From positions 2,728,001-2,792,000 of the forward strand of contig OX337238.1 in assembly GCA_946965045.2 (NCBI GenBank): a DNA stretch of 64,000 bases, given 5' to 3'. Made by a program: the position numbers and the translations under genes. This document shows, one piece after another, positions 9,503-19,116 of this stretch; position 1 is the stretch's first letter, and each line of letters begins with the position of its first letter. Origin of the DNA: Epithemia pelagica. Its lineage: Eukaryota; Bacillariophyta; Bacillariophyceae; Surirellales; Surirellaceae. The notes under the pieces are model-generated. The model was not told the DNA's origin. It did not search any database and saw only the letters and a list, made by a program, of their open reading frames with translations.

Positions 9503-12040
9503 ATGCGCCGTGAACAACGTGACATTACCATGCGCGACCTGCAAAAGGCCGTCAAATATGGTACACGGCGACGTTCTCGATGGAAAGAGCGTTGGACGGT
9601 TGAGTACGATGGGATTATCTTTGTCACGGACGAGTCCATGCGCAAGGAAATCACCTCTTACCCGTCGCCGCTCGCCGAAGCGCCCATCACCACGGAACAG
9701 CAAGATCAGCACAACAAGACCAAACAAGTGGTTGATCACAAGCCTGAGCTATGTAGCACGCACACCGTCCTGGTGGTGGACAACAGTGGATCTATGACGA
9801 CCCATGATATTGACCTCTACCGCTGTCGACAGACGGCCGCATACACCATGACTGCCTTGGAGTTTGTAGCGGAGCAAATCTTTAATGGGACCGCCAACAA
9901 CCGGGACTTGTTCTCCTTGGTTGAATTCAGCAAGACATCGCAGGTGGTCTTTCGTCGAGAACCTCTGAGCTGGGTACTCTACAACAAGATTCTCACGCGT
10001 CGTGATACACGGACATTTGAGAAACGCCAGGCGGACCAAACCAACGATATGTTGTACAGCAACAGCAACTACCTTCCAGCCCTGGAAAAGGCCAAACAGC
10101 TCTTGGCAGAAGGCAACCACGAGACATGCGCTCTCAACATGTACTTTTTGTCCGACGGAGCCCCAACCGATGCCCGAAAGCTCGGCATTACTCCCCATGC
10201 CCTCAAGCGCAAGCTCTTGTCTCGTGTGCATGAGATTGCCACGGAATTTGGCAAACAACTCAATGTCCAGCCGGTGGGCTTTGGCAGTGGCGTCTCGGAT
10301 TTTACCACCTTGCGTGACATGGCCCAAGCCATCAATGCGGCACCCGGTGAAGCCAAGGCCGAGTTTTTGTTTTGCGACAAAATGGCCAATCAAATGAGGA
10401 CCGCAGCATCCAGTTTGATTGCTAGTTCTACCCTCACCCGAACGTCCTTGATGGAAGATCATCATCATCGAGCCCGCAAGACGGTTCGAAACCTGACTTC
10501 CGAACTCGCGACAGCCAAAGGACGACCTGGACTCTCTTCCCAAGAATGGACCTTTTATCGCATCCGAGAGCACTATGTACTGGACCCTCGTCGACGCCAC
10601 TTTGTCACCTGTCGCGGAATACCTGATGGTGCCTTACGAAGTCACAATCGTCCCGAGGCCAAGCGACGAGAGCGAAATCCACCCAGATTCTTGGCCATGA
10701 GGACGGGTCATTGCGGTGTGGGAGCAGAGCGGGTTGCCTTTCGTTGTCATTTGTCCGAACAAGATCCATCGGCCGACCGATCACCTCTCGTACCTTCTTC
10801 AGCACCACAGGATGTGACACAATACTTTGCCTTTGATGCCATGGTCGCCAAGGAAACCAAGTTGGTAGAGAGGGTGGAAGAAAACGTGGCCTTCCACAAG
10901 GCATTTTGTGAGACTCAGGATCTAGCTCAATACCTGGCCAATGAGTTCAACAAGCGACTTCAAGGACTCCCAGGATACGACAAGGATAAGACACCCAAGA
11001 TTTCTTTTTTGCCATGTTCCGTGTTGGTGGTGCATGATCCTGAGTGGCCCAAGGGAGAACGTGGATTGTTGGTAGAGAAGAAATTGGATACGGACAAATT
11101 CCCATGGTGTAAGTGGAACGACAATGCGGGCGGAGTGAATGGGAGTGTCGCACCGATTGATGTGGACCTGGAATGGGCCAAACTACGTACTACAAGGCAA
11201 CAGCAGCAACACAGTATGAGGACGCATCCCCAACATCTCCCAATGATGATGTCGGGTCACTCAAACTACCACGGTCGTCCTCAGGTTTCTCTTGGAGCGC
11301 TGTCCTTAAATCAAGGCAATGGATTTACCGTCAACCAAGGAAGCATGGGCGCCATTATCGAAGAAGAAGGCGATTCCGAGGATGAAGAAGATGACGAGGA
11401 AGACGACGACGATAGAGCCCAGGCGCATCACCAGTACGGGTCATTGTCGCATTCAAGAGATCCACCCGCGTCGGTGCACCGCCCAGCATCCTCCTTGGGA
11501 AGCGGCCCCACCAACCACAAAAGTGCTCTGGCATCCCTTTCTCCCTCGGACTATCTCCAAGCCTTTACGCACTTCACGTACATGTATACGAGCAAGAAGG
11601 TCATGGTCTGCGATTTGCAGGGTGTGTATAACACAGATACCGTCCCTCCCACCTTTGAACTGAGCGATCCGGCGATTCACTATGCCTCGAGCCCAGGTCG
11701 CGAAATGGTGTACGGTCGTACCGACAAGGGAAAGGAGGGCATGCAGCTCTTCAACAATACACACGAATGCAATTGCATTTGCAAGTTTTTGCAACTGAGC
11801 AAACACAACAAGCATTGGCGTAAGCACTGGCATCGTGATCGAGACATGGAGGAGGACAACGTTGTCCCAAACCAACCAAGTCTCTACACACATACTGTGC
11901 CATCCTCTCCTCGTGGAGGCGAAACGAGTGGTGGTGGTGGTGGATGGCCGGAAGCTGCGCTTGGCTTTTTCTTGCAACGGTTTCCCTTTTTGAACTCGTC
12001 CCCCTCATCGCATCGCAAAAATCACCACACCAATCGATAA
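9503..12040 (+). CDS. vWA domain/alpha-kinase fusion protein
   Basis: This predicts 845 aa. Residues about 86-310 are a von Willebrand factor A domain with a complete MIDAS motif DNSGSM (D93, S95, S97) and the later LSDGAPTD strand. Residues about 405-545 and 682-770 match the alpha-kinase (EF2-kinase/MHCK) fold: the N-lobe VTQYFAFDAMVAKE, then FTHFTYMYTSKKVMVCDLQGV with the catalytic-lobe DLQG, LSDPAIHY, YGRTDKGKEGM, and the C-terminal zinc motif with NNTHECNCICKFL. About 110 residues of Gln/His-rich and acidic sequence (565-680, EDEEDDEEDDDD) split the kinase domain, a large insertion. Proteins of this vWA/alpha-kinase type phosphorylate Ser/Thr in cytoskeletal or translational targets; the substrate here is unknown. 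The N-terminus (MRREQRDITMRDLQKAVKYG) reads like mid-protein sequence, so it may have lost a 5' part at the junction with the AdhE fragment. Confidence 0.9.
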   Translation: MRREQRDITMRDLQKAVKYGTRRRSRWKERWTVEYDGIIFVTDESMRKEITSYPSPLAEAPITTEQQDQHNKTKQVVDHKPELCSTHTVLVVDNSGSMTTHDIDLYRCRQTAAYTMTALEFVAEQIFNGTANNRDLFSLVEFSKTSQVVFRREPLSWVLYNKILTRRDTRTFEKRQADQTNDMLYSNSNYLPALEKAKQLLAEGNHETCALNMYFLSDGAPTDARKLGITPHALKRKLLSRVHEIATEFGKQLNVQPVGFGSGVSDFTTLRDMAQAINAAPGEAKAEFLFCDKMANQMRTAASSLIASSTLTRTSLMEDHHHRARKTVRNLTSELATAKGRPGLSSQEWTFYRIREHYVLDPRRRHFVTCRGIPDGALRSHNRPEAKRRERNPPRFLAMRTGHCGVGAERVAFRCHLSEQDPSADRSPLVPSSAPQDVTQYFAFDAMVAKETKLVERVEENVAFHKAFCETQDLAQYLANEFNKRLQGLPGYDKDKTPKISFLPCSVLVVHDPEWPKGERGLLVEKKLDTDKFPWCKWNDNAGGVNGSVAPIDVDLEWAKLRTTRQQQQHSMRTHPQHLPMMMSGHSNYHGRPQVSLGALSLNQGNGFTVNQGSMGAIIEEEGDSEDEEDDEEDDDDRAQAHHQYGSLSHSRDPPASVHRPASSLGSGPTNHKSALASLSPSDYLQAFTHFTYMYTSKKVMVCDLQGVYNTDTVPPTFELSDPAIHYASSPGREMVYGRTDKGKEGMQLFNNTHECNCICKFLQLSKHNKHWRKHWHRDRDMEEDNVVPNQPSLYTHTVPSSPRGGETSGGGGGWPEAALGFFLQRFPFLNSSPSSHRKNHHTNR

Positions 12041-13259
12041 GAAATGGTCATCCTTTCCACAGTTGTACGGCCGCTCAATTCATCTTCCCAATCAGCAATT
12101 TTACCCAGTGCTTTCTGTGTTCCCAGTTCATTTACAGATAAAATCCTTCCACACGCTTCTCAACTCGTTGTAGTAGGCATGCGTGTAATTCCATTGTTGT
12201 TGTTGTTGCAACTGCAAGCAACAAGCCAGTGGGCGAAAAGACTGGTCTGCACATGGTTGGTATAACAGAACTACACCAAGTCTTGACGCAGCAACCTCTT
12301 CTTCCTCCTGGGTTCGACAGAGCCACAACCTTCGGGTAGAGAATCCGGCAATTCATGGACAAAGACGCCATTCCCTGGTCCACTCACTGCAACCTTCCTT
12401 CGGCCATGGCGGGGGACGAGAAAGCAAACGAACCCGACCACACACGGCAGGAACATGCCAGCGACCGTGGAGAATGTTCCGCCAATTTGAGTCGTCCTGT
12501 GAGGAATCGTCTTGGACAGGACGCCACCAACGCCACGATTGATCAGTCTTGCAACTACCTAGAATTCAAAACACAAGAGTTCATTCAATGGGCCGAAAAG
12601 TTCAACACCTAAAGTCGCTTCTTGATCTGAATGGGGTCACTGATCATGACAGGAAACCTCCTGTTAGCTCGGCAGGATCGTCGTGGGTTCGTGACACACT
12701 GATTCTTGTATGTTGGAGGATTGTTTACAGGAGACTTTTGTGGAAGCTACTTCCGACAATATTGTCTTCAAGGTCCACAAGTTGGCACGTCTGGCATATG
12801 GACGGTCGAGGAAGAACAACACGTTGTGCCATGGAAAAGATTCTTCTTGTTCATGGCGTGGTTGGAATCCAACCAAAAGGACGCACTGACACCAACGACG
12901 AGACTGAGAGGTATGAGAATGGAACAGGGACAACCACTACCACCAGCACTTCCACCAACACAACGAGTGACGAAAAACGTCCACCAACATCAAGTGACGC
13001 CACCGTAATAGAATTCAGTGGCCATTGTCTCGCCTTTCCTGGATGCACCTAAATCTCCATTGTCCTCCGTTCGTTCCTGAAAAAGCGCGCGAACGCGCCG
13101 GCCAGTGTGTCCCATCCCAACAACCTACCAACCTACCTACCCACCATCCATCCAACCGACCAGCCATCCACAGCCACTAAAATTTTCGGCTGTCTTTTCG
13201 GGTTTTCAGGTAAAGGATCAATCCATTCTCTATGTTCTCCACGCCATAAAATCAACCCC
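12041..13259 (+). repeat. Spacer shared with 48.6-49.8 kb
   Basis: No gene is supported. With the last ~110 bp of the alpha-kinase gene this spacer matches 48.59-49.77 kb piecewise, with many indels. Shared strings include CGCATCGCAAAAATCACCAC, GACGAGAAAGC/GCGAACGAACCCGACCA, CACCAACGCCACGAT and GGAATTCAGTGG. Both versions lead into a Kelch gene (Kelch-1 here, Kelch-8 there), so alpha-kinase tail, spacer and Kelch were duplicated as one block. A CCTACC/CATCC tract lies near 13120-13165. Confidence 0.65.
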
Positions 13260-14465
13260 ATGACACTCAAGACACTGCAAATACAAGCATGGCAGTCGGG
13301 GCTTGTCTTTTCCGATGACATGGACAATAACAGTGATGTACCACAATGGAACTTCAACGTCTGGCCTCCCATTTTGGGTGGGTGGCGTTACAGTCATGCA
13401 TCGGTGGTGCTAGACCATCAAGAACAGGATGACAGTGCACAGACGGTTGTAGTTTTGGGAGGAGCCAACCATCGTATTTTGTTCACCGACTCAGTGTTGT
13501 TGTTGAGTTTGTCAGATGAAAACAAACAGTGGCGGGAAGGACCGCCATTGAGCGACAAGAGAGGCTTACATGCTGCGGTGGTTTGTAACGGAGGAGTTTA
13601 CGTGATTGGAGGTTCCATTGGAAATTCACGCTTGGACACCATTGAGCGGATTGATATTGAAGAACTGTTGCAAACGTACTCAACGAGCACTACTGGGAAC
13701 AATTGGACAACTTTGAATTGTCGATTATCTTCCCCCAAAACTGCATGTTCGGCTGTTGCCGTGTATAATCGATACATTGTCGTCATCGGGGGAACCGGCG
13801 ATGGAAATTGTTTGTCGTCAGTTGATATTATCGATACAAAAGTCCAAAGCAACCACGCTGTCATTGTGGGACCGTCCATGACAATGCCTCGGGAAGAGTT
13901 TGGAAGTGCTGTCATTGGTCATCGCATCTATGTTGTTGGAGGTTGCAACAGGAATGATGATCAATATCTGACATCAGTGGAGTACTTGGAGTTCCAGCAG
14001 TCATCTGCGATTGAAACAACAGAGACTGCAGCAGAAGTCTTCCCCCCATCTTGCGCTTGGACAACTCTCGCGGACATGAAGCTTTCCGCACCAAGGCAAA
14101 CTCGTGTTGTATCTCTGGGATCATGCTTGGTTGCTGTGGGTGGATGTGCTGGAACCGGGGATGCAGAGGTTTTGGATATCAACCGGAATATTGTGTGGAC
14201 GCTCCCGAAAATGCCAGCCCTATTTAATGTTGACAGCAGTACTGTGACTTTCTGGAATGGAATTGCCGTGATGACTGCATTCTGGTGCAAGTCTTGTGCC
14301 ACACTACCCTTGATGGACAAGAACACGTGGTGCTTTCGTCGGCTCTGCCATCAGGAGCCAAACGGATGGTATCCCCGCGGGTTCCAAGAACTACCCGACA
14401 CCGTGGCATTAGCTCCTGGACGTGCAAAGACAAATTCATGCAATGATATCACCAACGAGAATTGA
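13260..14465 (+). CDS. Kelch-1: Kelch-repeat beta-propeller protein
   Basis: This predicts 401 aa. About six to seven Kelch-type blades are visible as hydrophobic strands ending in Gly-Gly, each with a downstream Trp or Tyr: TVVVLGG, GVYVIGG, RYIVVIGG, RIYVVGG, CLVAVGG, with WREGPPL, NWTTLNC and VWTLPKM closing blades. Kelch propellers are protein-interaction scaffolds; no BTB, F-box or catalytic domain is attached, so the partner is unknown. It is the most divergent of the ten copies (for example IEELLQTYSTSTTGNN where others have VxNLCSESMESSTSNQ, and MPREEFGSAVIG) and may represent an ancestral lineage. The start MTLKTLQIQAWQSGL aligns with the MTxTLxQQAKQSGL start of all other copies. It lacks the divergent family X neighbour found beside most other copies. 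Confidence 0.85.
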   Translation: MTLKTLQIQAWQSGLVFSDDMDNNSDVPQWNFNVWPPILGGWRYSHASVVLDHQEQDDSAQTVVVLGGANHRILFTDSVLLLSLSDENKQWREGPPLSDKRGLHAAVVCNGGVYVIGGSIGNSRLDTIERIDIEELLQTYSTSTTGNNWTTLNCRLSSPKTACSAVAVYNRYIVVIGGTGDGNCLSSVDIIDTKVQSNHAVIVGPSMTMPREEFGSAVIGHRIYVVGGCNRNDDQYLTSVEYLEFQQSSAIETTETAAEVFPPSCAWTTLADMKLSAPRQTRVVSLGSCLVAVGGCAGTGDAEVLDINRNIVWTLPKMPALFNVDSSTVTFWNGIAVMTAFWCKSCATLPLMDKNTWCFRRLCHQEPNGWYPRGFQELPDTVALAPGRAKTNSCNDITNEN

Positions 14466-14972
14466 AATGTACTACATTGAATCACCGGGTTTGTTCTTGG
14501 CTTTGTGCCTGTTTGGTGTTGTTGTTCTCGGGTTTCTTGCGAACAAAGAATGCAAGAACTAGGTAGGTAGGTAACTCGGAAGAGAAAATCCAGAATGCTT
14601 CAGTCGCGGAAATTGTCTAGTCGTGAATCGAAACGGGACTTACTCGTGACAGGAAAAGTGTATGCGCGACTTCTAAGCGCGACCACATGGACATCGAAAT
14701 TCTCGCTTCGCAATTCGCAAGGAAGATACCAAACAGAAAAGATACAAACACAACAATGGTGTAGAAAGTCATCAGAACGACTCACACGCACCGGTAACGT
14801 ACCATGATGATGAGAACGATCGATGACACCACACGTCTCCATGAAGAGCGCCTAAAATCGCGAGTGAACAGTCCTCCACGAGACAAAACTCTCAGGAAGA
14901 TGCACACAAATTGGTTTGCTCGTCAAAAACTACCCCCAGGTACTACTAGAGATCAACAAGCACAAAAGAACC
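14466..14972. other. Intergenic, nothing recognised
   Basis: No supported gene. The short frames on both strands lack recognisable motifs. It probably holds the Kelch-1 3' end and the promoter of the former arrestin-like gene. Confidence 0.4.
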
Positions 14973-16940
14973 ATGAAGAAGGTTGAATTACTCATTCTCT
15001 TTCCAGATCATCCATCCATGGAGGCACCCTTGTCGCCTGTAGAAAAAGAAATAGAACGAAGACGACAAGCTCGCTCCAAACAACAAGACGGCGAAGAAGG
15101 AGAAAATACAGCAGTAGCCCCTTTGATTGCCGTTGCCAAGGCCGGTGAGTCGATACAAGGATTTGTGGTACTAATCGTCAACGATCCCAAGGGTGTGTTG
15201 GCCTCGGCCTTGGATATCACCTTTCATGGCAAGGAAGAAACAAGTGTTTACATCAAGGGTGGTACTGATGACTACACCGTTAGCGAGCAGTGGGGCTTTT
15301 TGGAACTGAAACTCCCCATGCCTTCTCTGGCAAAAAGGAAGAAGAGAGCGAGGAGGTCATGGAGGACAGCGAAACGAGCGAAAAGAAGAGCAAACGGGAG
15401 AACAAAATTCGAATTCCTGCCGGCAAGTATCAAATTCCCTTTTCAGTGGAGTTGCCAAAATCCATGCCCGGTACTTTCTTTTTTGGAAACCCTGGTATTA
15501 ATTCGTTATTTCTTTAAGGCAGAGCTTCACGGTTCCGGTCGAATGTGGAACTACAACAAGGAAGAAAAATTCATGTTGAGAGCAGTGGTGGCATCTTTTA
15601 TAACCGCAATAGATATCGCAAGCTCCAAGTGAGCGTCGCATTGGAGAGGCTTAATAAAAATCCAGAACCCATCCCCTGCAATGCACCTCCTGTGACTAGA
15701 AAGATTTCGTGCTGTTTTCCAATGGGAAGTATATCGTTGGCAGCAAACTTTGACAATATTCGTGTGCACAAAGGTCAAGACTGCCGGATCAATATTTCGT
15801 GTCGCAATCATTCGGCGAAAGAAATTGATTCCGTCAAGGCCACTTTGCTACAAAGATTCAGTTGGAAAGCCTGTTCCAATGCACGGAGTAGGGCACAATC
15901 TCTGTTGTCCATGGACTTTACCCTACCTTTGCTGTGCCAAGGCAGTTTGGCCACGCAAAGCAAGACCGTAAACAAGCTCAGGACATTTCATGGGAGTTGC
16001 AAGAAATATTTCGCGAACTCAGCTATGCTCGCCATTCCGCAACCTTTACCATTCCCCGTACTGTTTCCGGTACTAACTCCGAGGATCGAATCCTGTGTTC
16101 CTACTTCGGTGGAATCATTACCATATCACATCTTTTGGAACTGGAAGTATCCACGTCCGGTCGCTTTGTCACCAATCCATCGCTTCAAATTGGCCTGCTG
16201 GTCGAAGAAGAACCTTCAAATCAAGAAGAAGCTGAACACGACGATGATGAGGCAGAAGTGGAAGTCGTCGGTTCAGGACCAGCGACGTATGTTCCCCCAC
16301 AGTACGAAGATGCCATTCAAGCGCCTGTGATTTATGTTCCACGTTCCCACGTGAGTATGGGCGGTACAAAAGTGGATAATACCGCCGAGGATCAAGACAT
16401 TGAAGTAGATGTACAAGAATCGGTGCTCGTGCCATCGGATGTTGCTGCAAAACAACCCTCTCTCAAAGTTCTTTTGGAGGAAATGTCGAGATCCGCCGAT
16501 TGGGACATTATTGAACGCAAATCCAGGATCCCGACTGGTCTAATGTTGTCTTTTCCGAACTGACACCTGATGAGTACGCCCTCATTTTGCAACAAGTTAC
16601 ATTGTTTTTTGATCAACCCCAAATTGCTGCCTGTCTTGCACAAGCACTACAGCCGCAAGGTTCCGATTCTTCAACCTTTACTTGTGCCCATGTGGTGGCT
16701 GCTTTGAAAGTTGCTTCGAAAATGCATCGATCGACACTGGTAGAAAAAACCATTTGCTTCTGTTCCGATTTGGCCACCAACCAAGACCAGATTCTTTCTC
16801 AATTGACAGACTGGGAAAAGTTGGTGACTAAGCGTGCCTTTGCCGAAGCACAGGAACAAAATTTGCTTCGTGAATGGTTAGGGTTGGTTAAGCCGATCCA
16901 TGTTGGGCTAAGTATGCTCAGTACAAAAGCTACTGGATGA
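14973..16940 (+). pseudogene. Arrestin-like protein gene, multiply frameshifted
   Basis: Arrestin-fold segments appear in the right order but hop between all three plus frames. They are AGESIQGFVVLIVNDPKGVL..DITFHGKEET (15140-15240, N-lobe), IRIPAGKYQIPFSVELPKSM (15410-15470), LHGSGRMWNYNKEEKF (15525-15575), IPCNAPPVTRKISCCFPMG then INISCRNHSAKEIDSVKATLLQRFSW (15670-15870, C-lobe), and SATFTIPRTV..HLLELEVSTSGRF (16030-16180). A further C-terminal block follows: LTPDEYALILQQVTLFFDQP and an Ala/Leu-rich helical stretch to 16940. Frame changes fall near 15290, 15500, 15600, 15900 and 16525, and I see no GT-AG introns that would repair them. Alpha-arrestins are trafficking adaptors. As given this is a pseudogene; a poor local assembly is the alternative. 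Confidence 0.78.
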
Positions 16941-17333
16941 CGGGAGGTCGGGTACACAAACTACACATCTACGAGAATAAGGTGGAGAGTCTTTGCTATT
17001 TCCGATATTTTCAATCTTAATCGCAATCGAGAGGGAAGCGATGCTTATAAGGCATTGCTGTCCTCCCCGATGCATCGGGGTATGGTGGCTCTTGCTTACC
17101 ATTGCCATTGGCATGTATTTGGTACTCACTCTAATGGGTGATAAGGGATGGATTGAATGTATCTTTCACACGTCTAGATAGACCTATATTTTGAAGAGTT
17201 TGGCAAGTGGCCCAATAACCGGGACTTTCAATGGGAGCATGATGGAACAAGATTCACTTTTTGCTATTCTTACCAAAGCTACGGTACACAAATGATGGCG
17301 GAAAGCGAGACGGCTCGTCTTTGGTAGAAAGCT
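16941..17333. other. Convergent intergenic region, nothing recognised
   Basis: This lies between the arrestin-like relic and the minus-strand membrane protein. No gene or element was identified. Confidence 0.4.
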
Positions 17334-18161
17334 TCAACTCGAGCTGGTCCGCGTCCATGCCCACATGGCGAAAATCGCATTCCAACTGACCAGCATTGGT
17401 ACAACTATGCCTGGTGCCAATACCATGGGGTATGCAAACACAACATTGTTGGAAACAGTGCTCTGGTACAATTGAGTTGGCTTCATACCAAGCTGCAACA
17501 TGGTGATGCCAGAAGGTACAATAATGACAAACCCAATCAAGTTCCACCAGACCAAGAACAATTGGTCATGAATCCATCGATTCTGTACCAGTAGAGCCAA
17601 TGCACTGAGCCCAAACAACATGTCTGGAAACGCTGTTCCCCACGCAAAAACTGTGGGGAATAGCCCTTTGCGCCACTTGAGGAGACTTCCTATGGCAAGT
17701 GATCGAATCGCTTGAAGGGTAACAAAAACTTGAATCGGAAGCGTGTCCAACATACGAAACACGGCATCCATCTCGAAACTGAACATGCTCATTTGAAGGA
17801 ACACTGTAATCATGGGGAACCATAAAATTGGCATGGAATGTAGAAACGAGTCGGTAGCAAAGATTCCTTGTTTACCAAGACGAATTACCAGAGAGGCCCA
17901 AACAGCTTGAAGTACGGGAGTAACCGCCAGAAGGAGGGCTTGCTTGGAACTGTAGATCTTGACGTGATAAGAATACGCAACAACAGCAAAATTGAACAAG
18001 ATCACCATTGCTACCATTCGCGGTAACATGGAACTCGTTTGGACAATGGTAGCTGGTGCTCCATCGGAGGAGGAAAGAAGTGGTGTGGTTGGAGTAGGAC
18101 TAGGCGTTTCCGTGGCCGTGTTCGATTTCTTCAATAGTTGACTGTCAAGTTTTATGAACAT
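17334..18161 (-). CDS. Seven-span integral membrane protein, unrecognised
   Basis: This predicts 275 aa starting at the ATG at 18161. After a Thr/Ser/Pro-rich N-terminus of about 45 residues come roughly seven hydrophobic spans, near 46-66, 74-95, 104-128, 135-160, 167-192, 202-226 and 240-269. Polar landmarks are LLKWRKGLFPTVFAWGTAFP between spans 4 and 5, DQLFLVWWNLIGF at span 6, and FAYPMVLAPGIVVPML in the last span. Such a Pro-rich, charge-poor multispan layout occurs in small transporters and orphan membrane proteins; I do not recognise a transporter signature. The frame is clean and the hydrophobic pattern regular, so it is likely a real gene, perhaps with a missing C-terminal exon. Confidence 0.65.
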   Translation of the reverse strand: MFIKLDSQLLKKSNTATETPSPTPTTPLLSSSDGAPATIVQTSSMLPRMVAMVILFNFAVVAYSYHVKIYSSKQALLLAVTPVLQAVWASLVIRLGKQGIFATDSFLHSMPILWFPMITVFLQMSMFSFEMDAVFRMLDTLPIQVFVTLQAIRSLAIGSLLKWRKGLFPTVFAWGTAFPDMLFGLSALALLVQNRWIHDQLFLVWWNLIGFVIIVPSGITMLQLGMKPTQLYQSTVSNNVVFAYPMVLAPGIVVPMLVSWNAIFAMWAWTRTSSS

Positions 18162-18424
18162 ATGTCATGATGGTAAGTGTTAATGTGTCTTTGGTCTTTG
18201 TTGTTCCCAACAGTAGATCTATTTTCTCGACATCACTCAATCCTTCTCGAGCAGTCTTCAGTCGCTCTTCATACGCGCCAAATTTCTTCTCTGTTGTTCA
18301 TATCTTTTTGTCGTTTTGTTCCGACGAATGGAGACTTCGTTGGAAGCTCTGACTATGATGCCGTCTGGAACTTCTTCCCGGAACAGATCTTGGTTTTATT
18401 ACAAGGAACGTGCTTGTTAAAGCC

Positions 18425-18590
18425 GATGCACCGCGCCCAATCGGCTCGAATGCGTCGTTGGCGCTTCCGCATCTACGTTCATTTGACATGGGCATGATTT
18501 GCGCAGCAGGACAATGTGTCGATGAAGTTTACAACAAATTCAAATCGTTGCTATAAAAACGGGATGTACCTCACATCTCTTTCTCTGAAA
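18425..18590 (+). pseudogene. adhE (remnant): AdhE copy 4: short aldehyde-dehydrogenase-half remnant
   Basis: Two fused scraps match AdhE copy 2. CCAATCGGCTCGAATGCGTC with GTTGGCGCTTCCGCATCTAC corresponds to 22163-22202, and GGGCATGATTTGCGCAGCAG followed by a GTCGATGAAGTTTACAAC-like run corresponds to 22682-22760, the catalytic-Cys region (ICAAEQCVVCVNEVYDEF in the intact copy). About 480 bp between them, including the copy 2 introns, are absent. The remnant ends in an in-frame TAA after TCGTTGCTA. Confidence 0.75.
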
Positions 18591-18659
18591 ATCGGCAGGA
18601 TTGTGAGTGCCACAATACTCTCGGGATTCCCTTGATGAGATCCATTTCCCATTCAATTC

Positions 18660-19116
18660 AACAGTGAGACGGAGCAACATTGACTCATGCCCCCTGGACG
18701 ATGAAAGAGCGTTTGGCTGCGATGCTGTTGTAGTGTGTGCAAAAAATCCAGAAGAAATTCGAGAAGGGCCTCAAGACTGCAACGGACGAGCACTATTACC
18801 GATTCAGTGACAAATGGGTTCCAGTGAGGCCAAGCTTCGTTCGAAATGGGATTGTCAGCGTTCGTGAAATCTCTGGATTTGTTTCGAAGTAGTTGTTTTC
18901 GTGGATGGTTTTGGACCCGTTCATCTGTCCAAGGTCATCCATCCGATGAAGGATACCATGATGGAAATCGACGCCGTAGAGGTTCGTCCGCCGTTGCAGC
19001 CGTCTTTCGTTCCGGTCCATCCGTTGATGCCTGGCGCTGAAGGCCACATTTTCGTTTTTTCTGGGGTTTTGAGGAGACGAAACTCTGAGGTCCATTCCTG
19101 GGTGTTGGCAAGTACG
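18660..19116 (+). repeat. Kelch leader block upstream of Kelch-2
   Basis: This block recurs upstream of the Kelch genes from Kelch-2 onward, most completely before Kelch-2, -3, -5, -6, -7 and -9. It reads like a decayed exon: a segment of type QKEFEKGLKTATDKY, then GIVSVREISGFV, then VDGFGPVHLSKVIHPMKD, but broken by stops and shifts in every copy. A sub-element starting ATGGTTTTGGACCCGTTCAT (18905) lies 200-260 bp before each Kelch start. The Kelch-2 frame itself is open back to 18901, so an N-terminal extension cannot be excluded. Confidence 0.55.
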
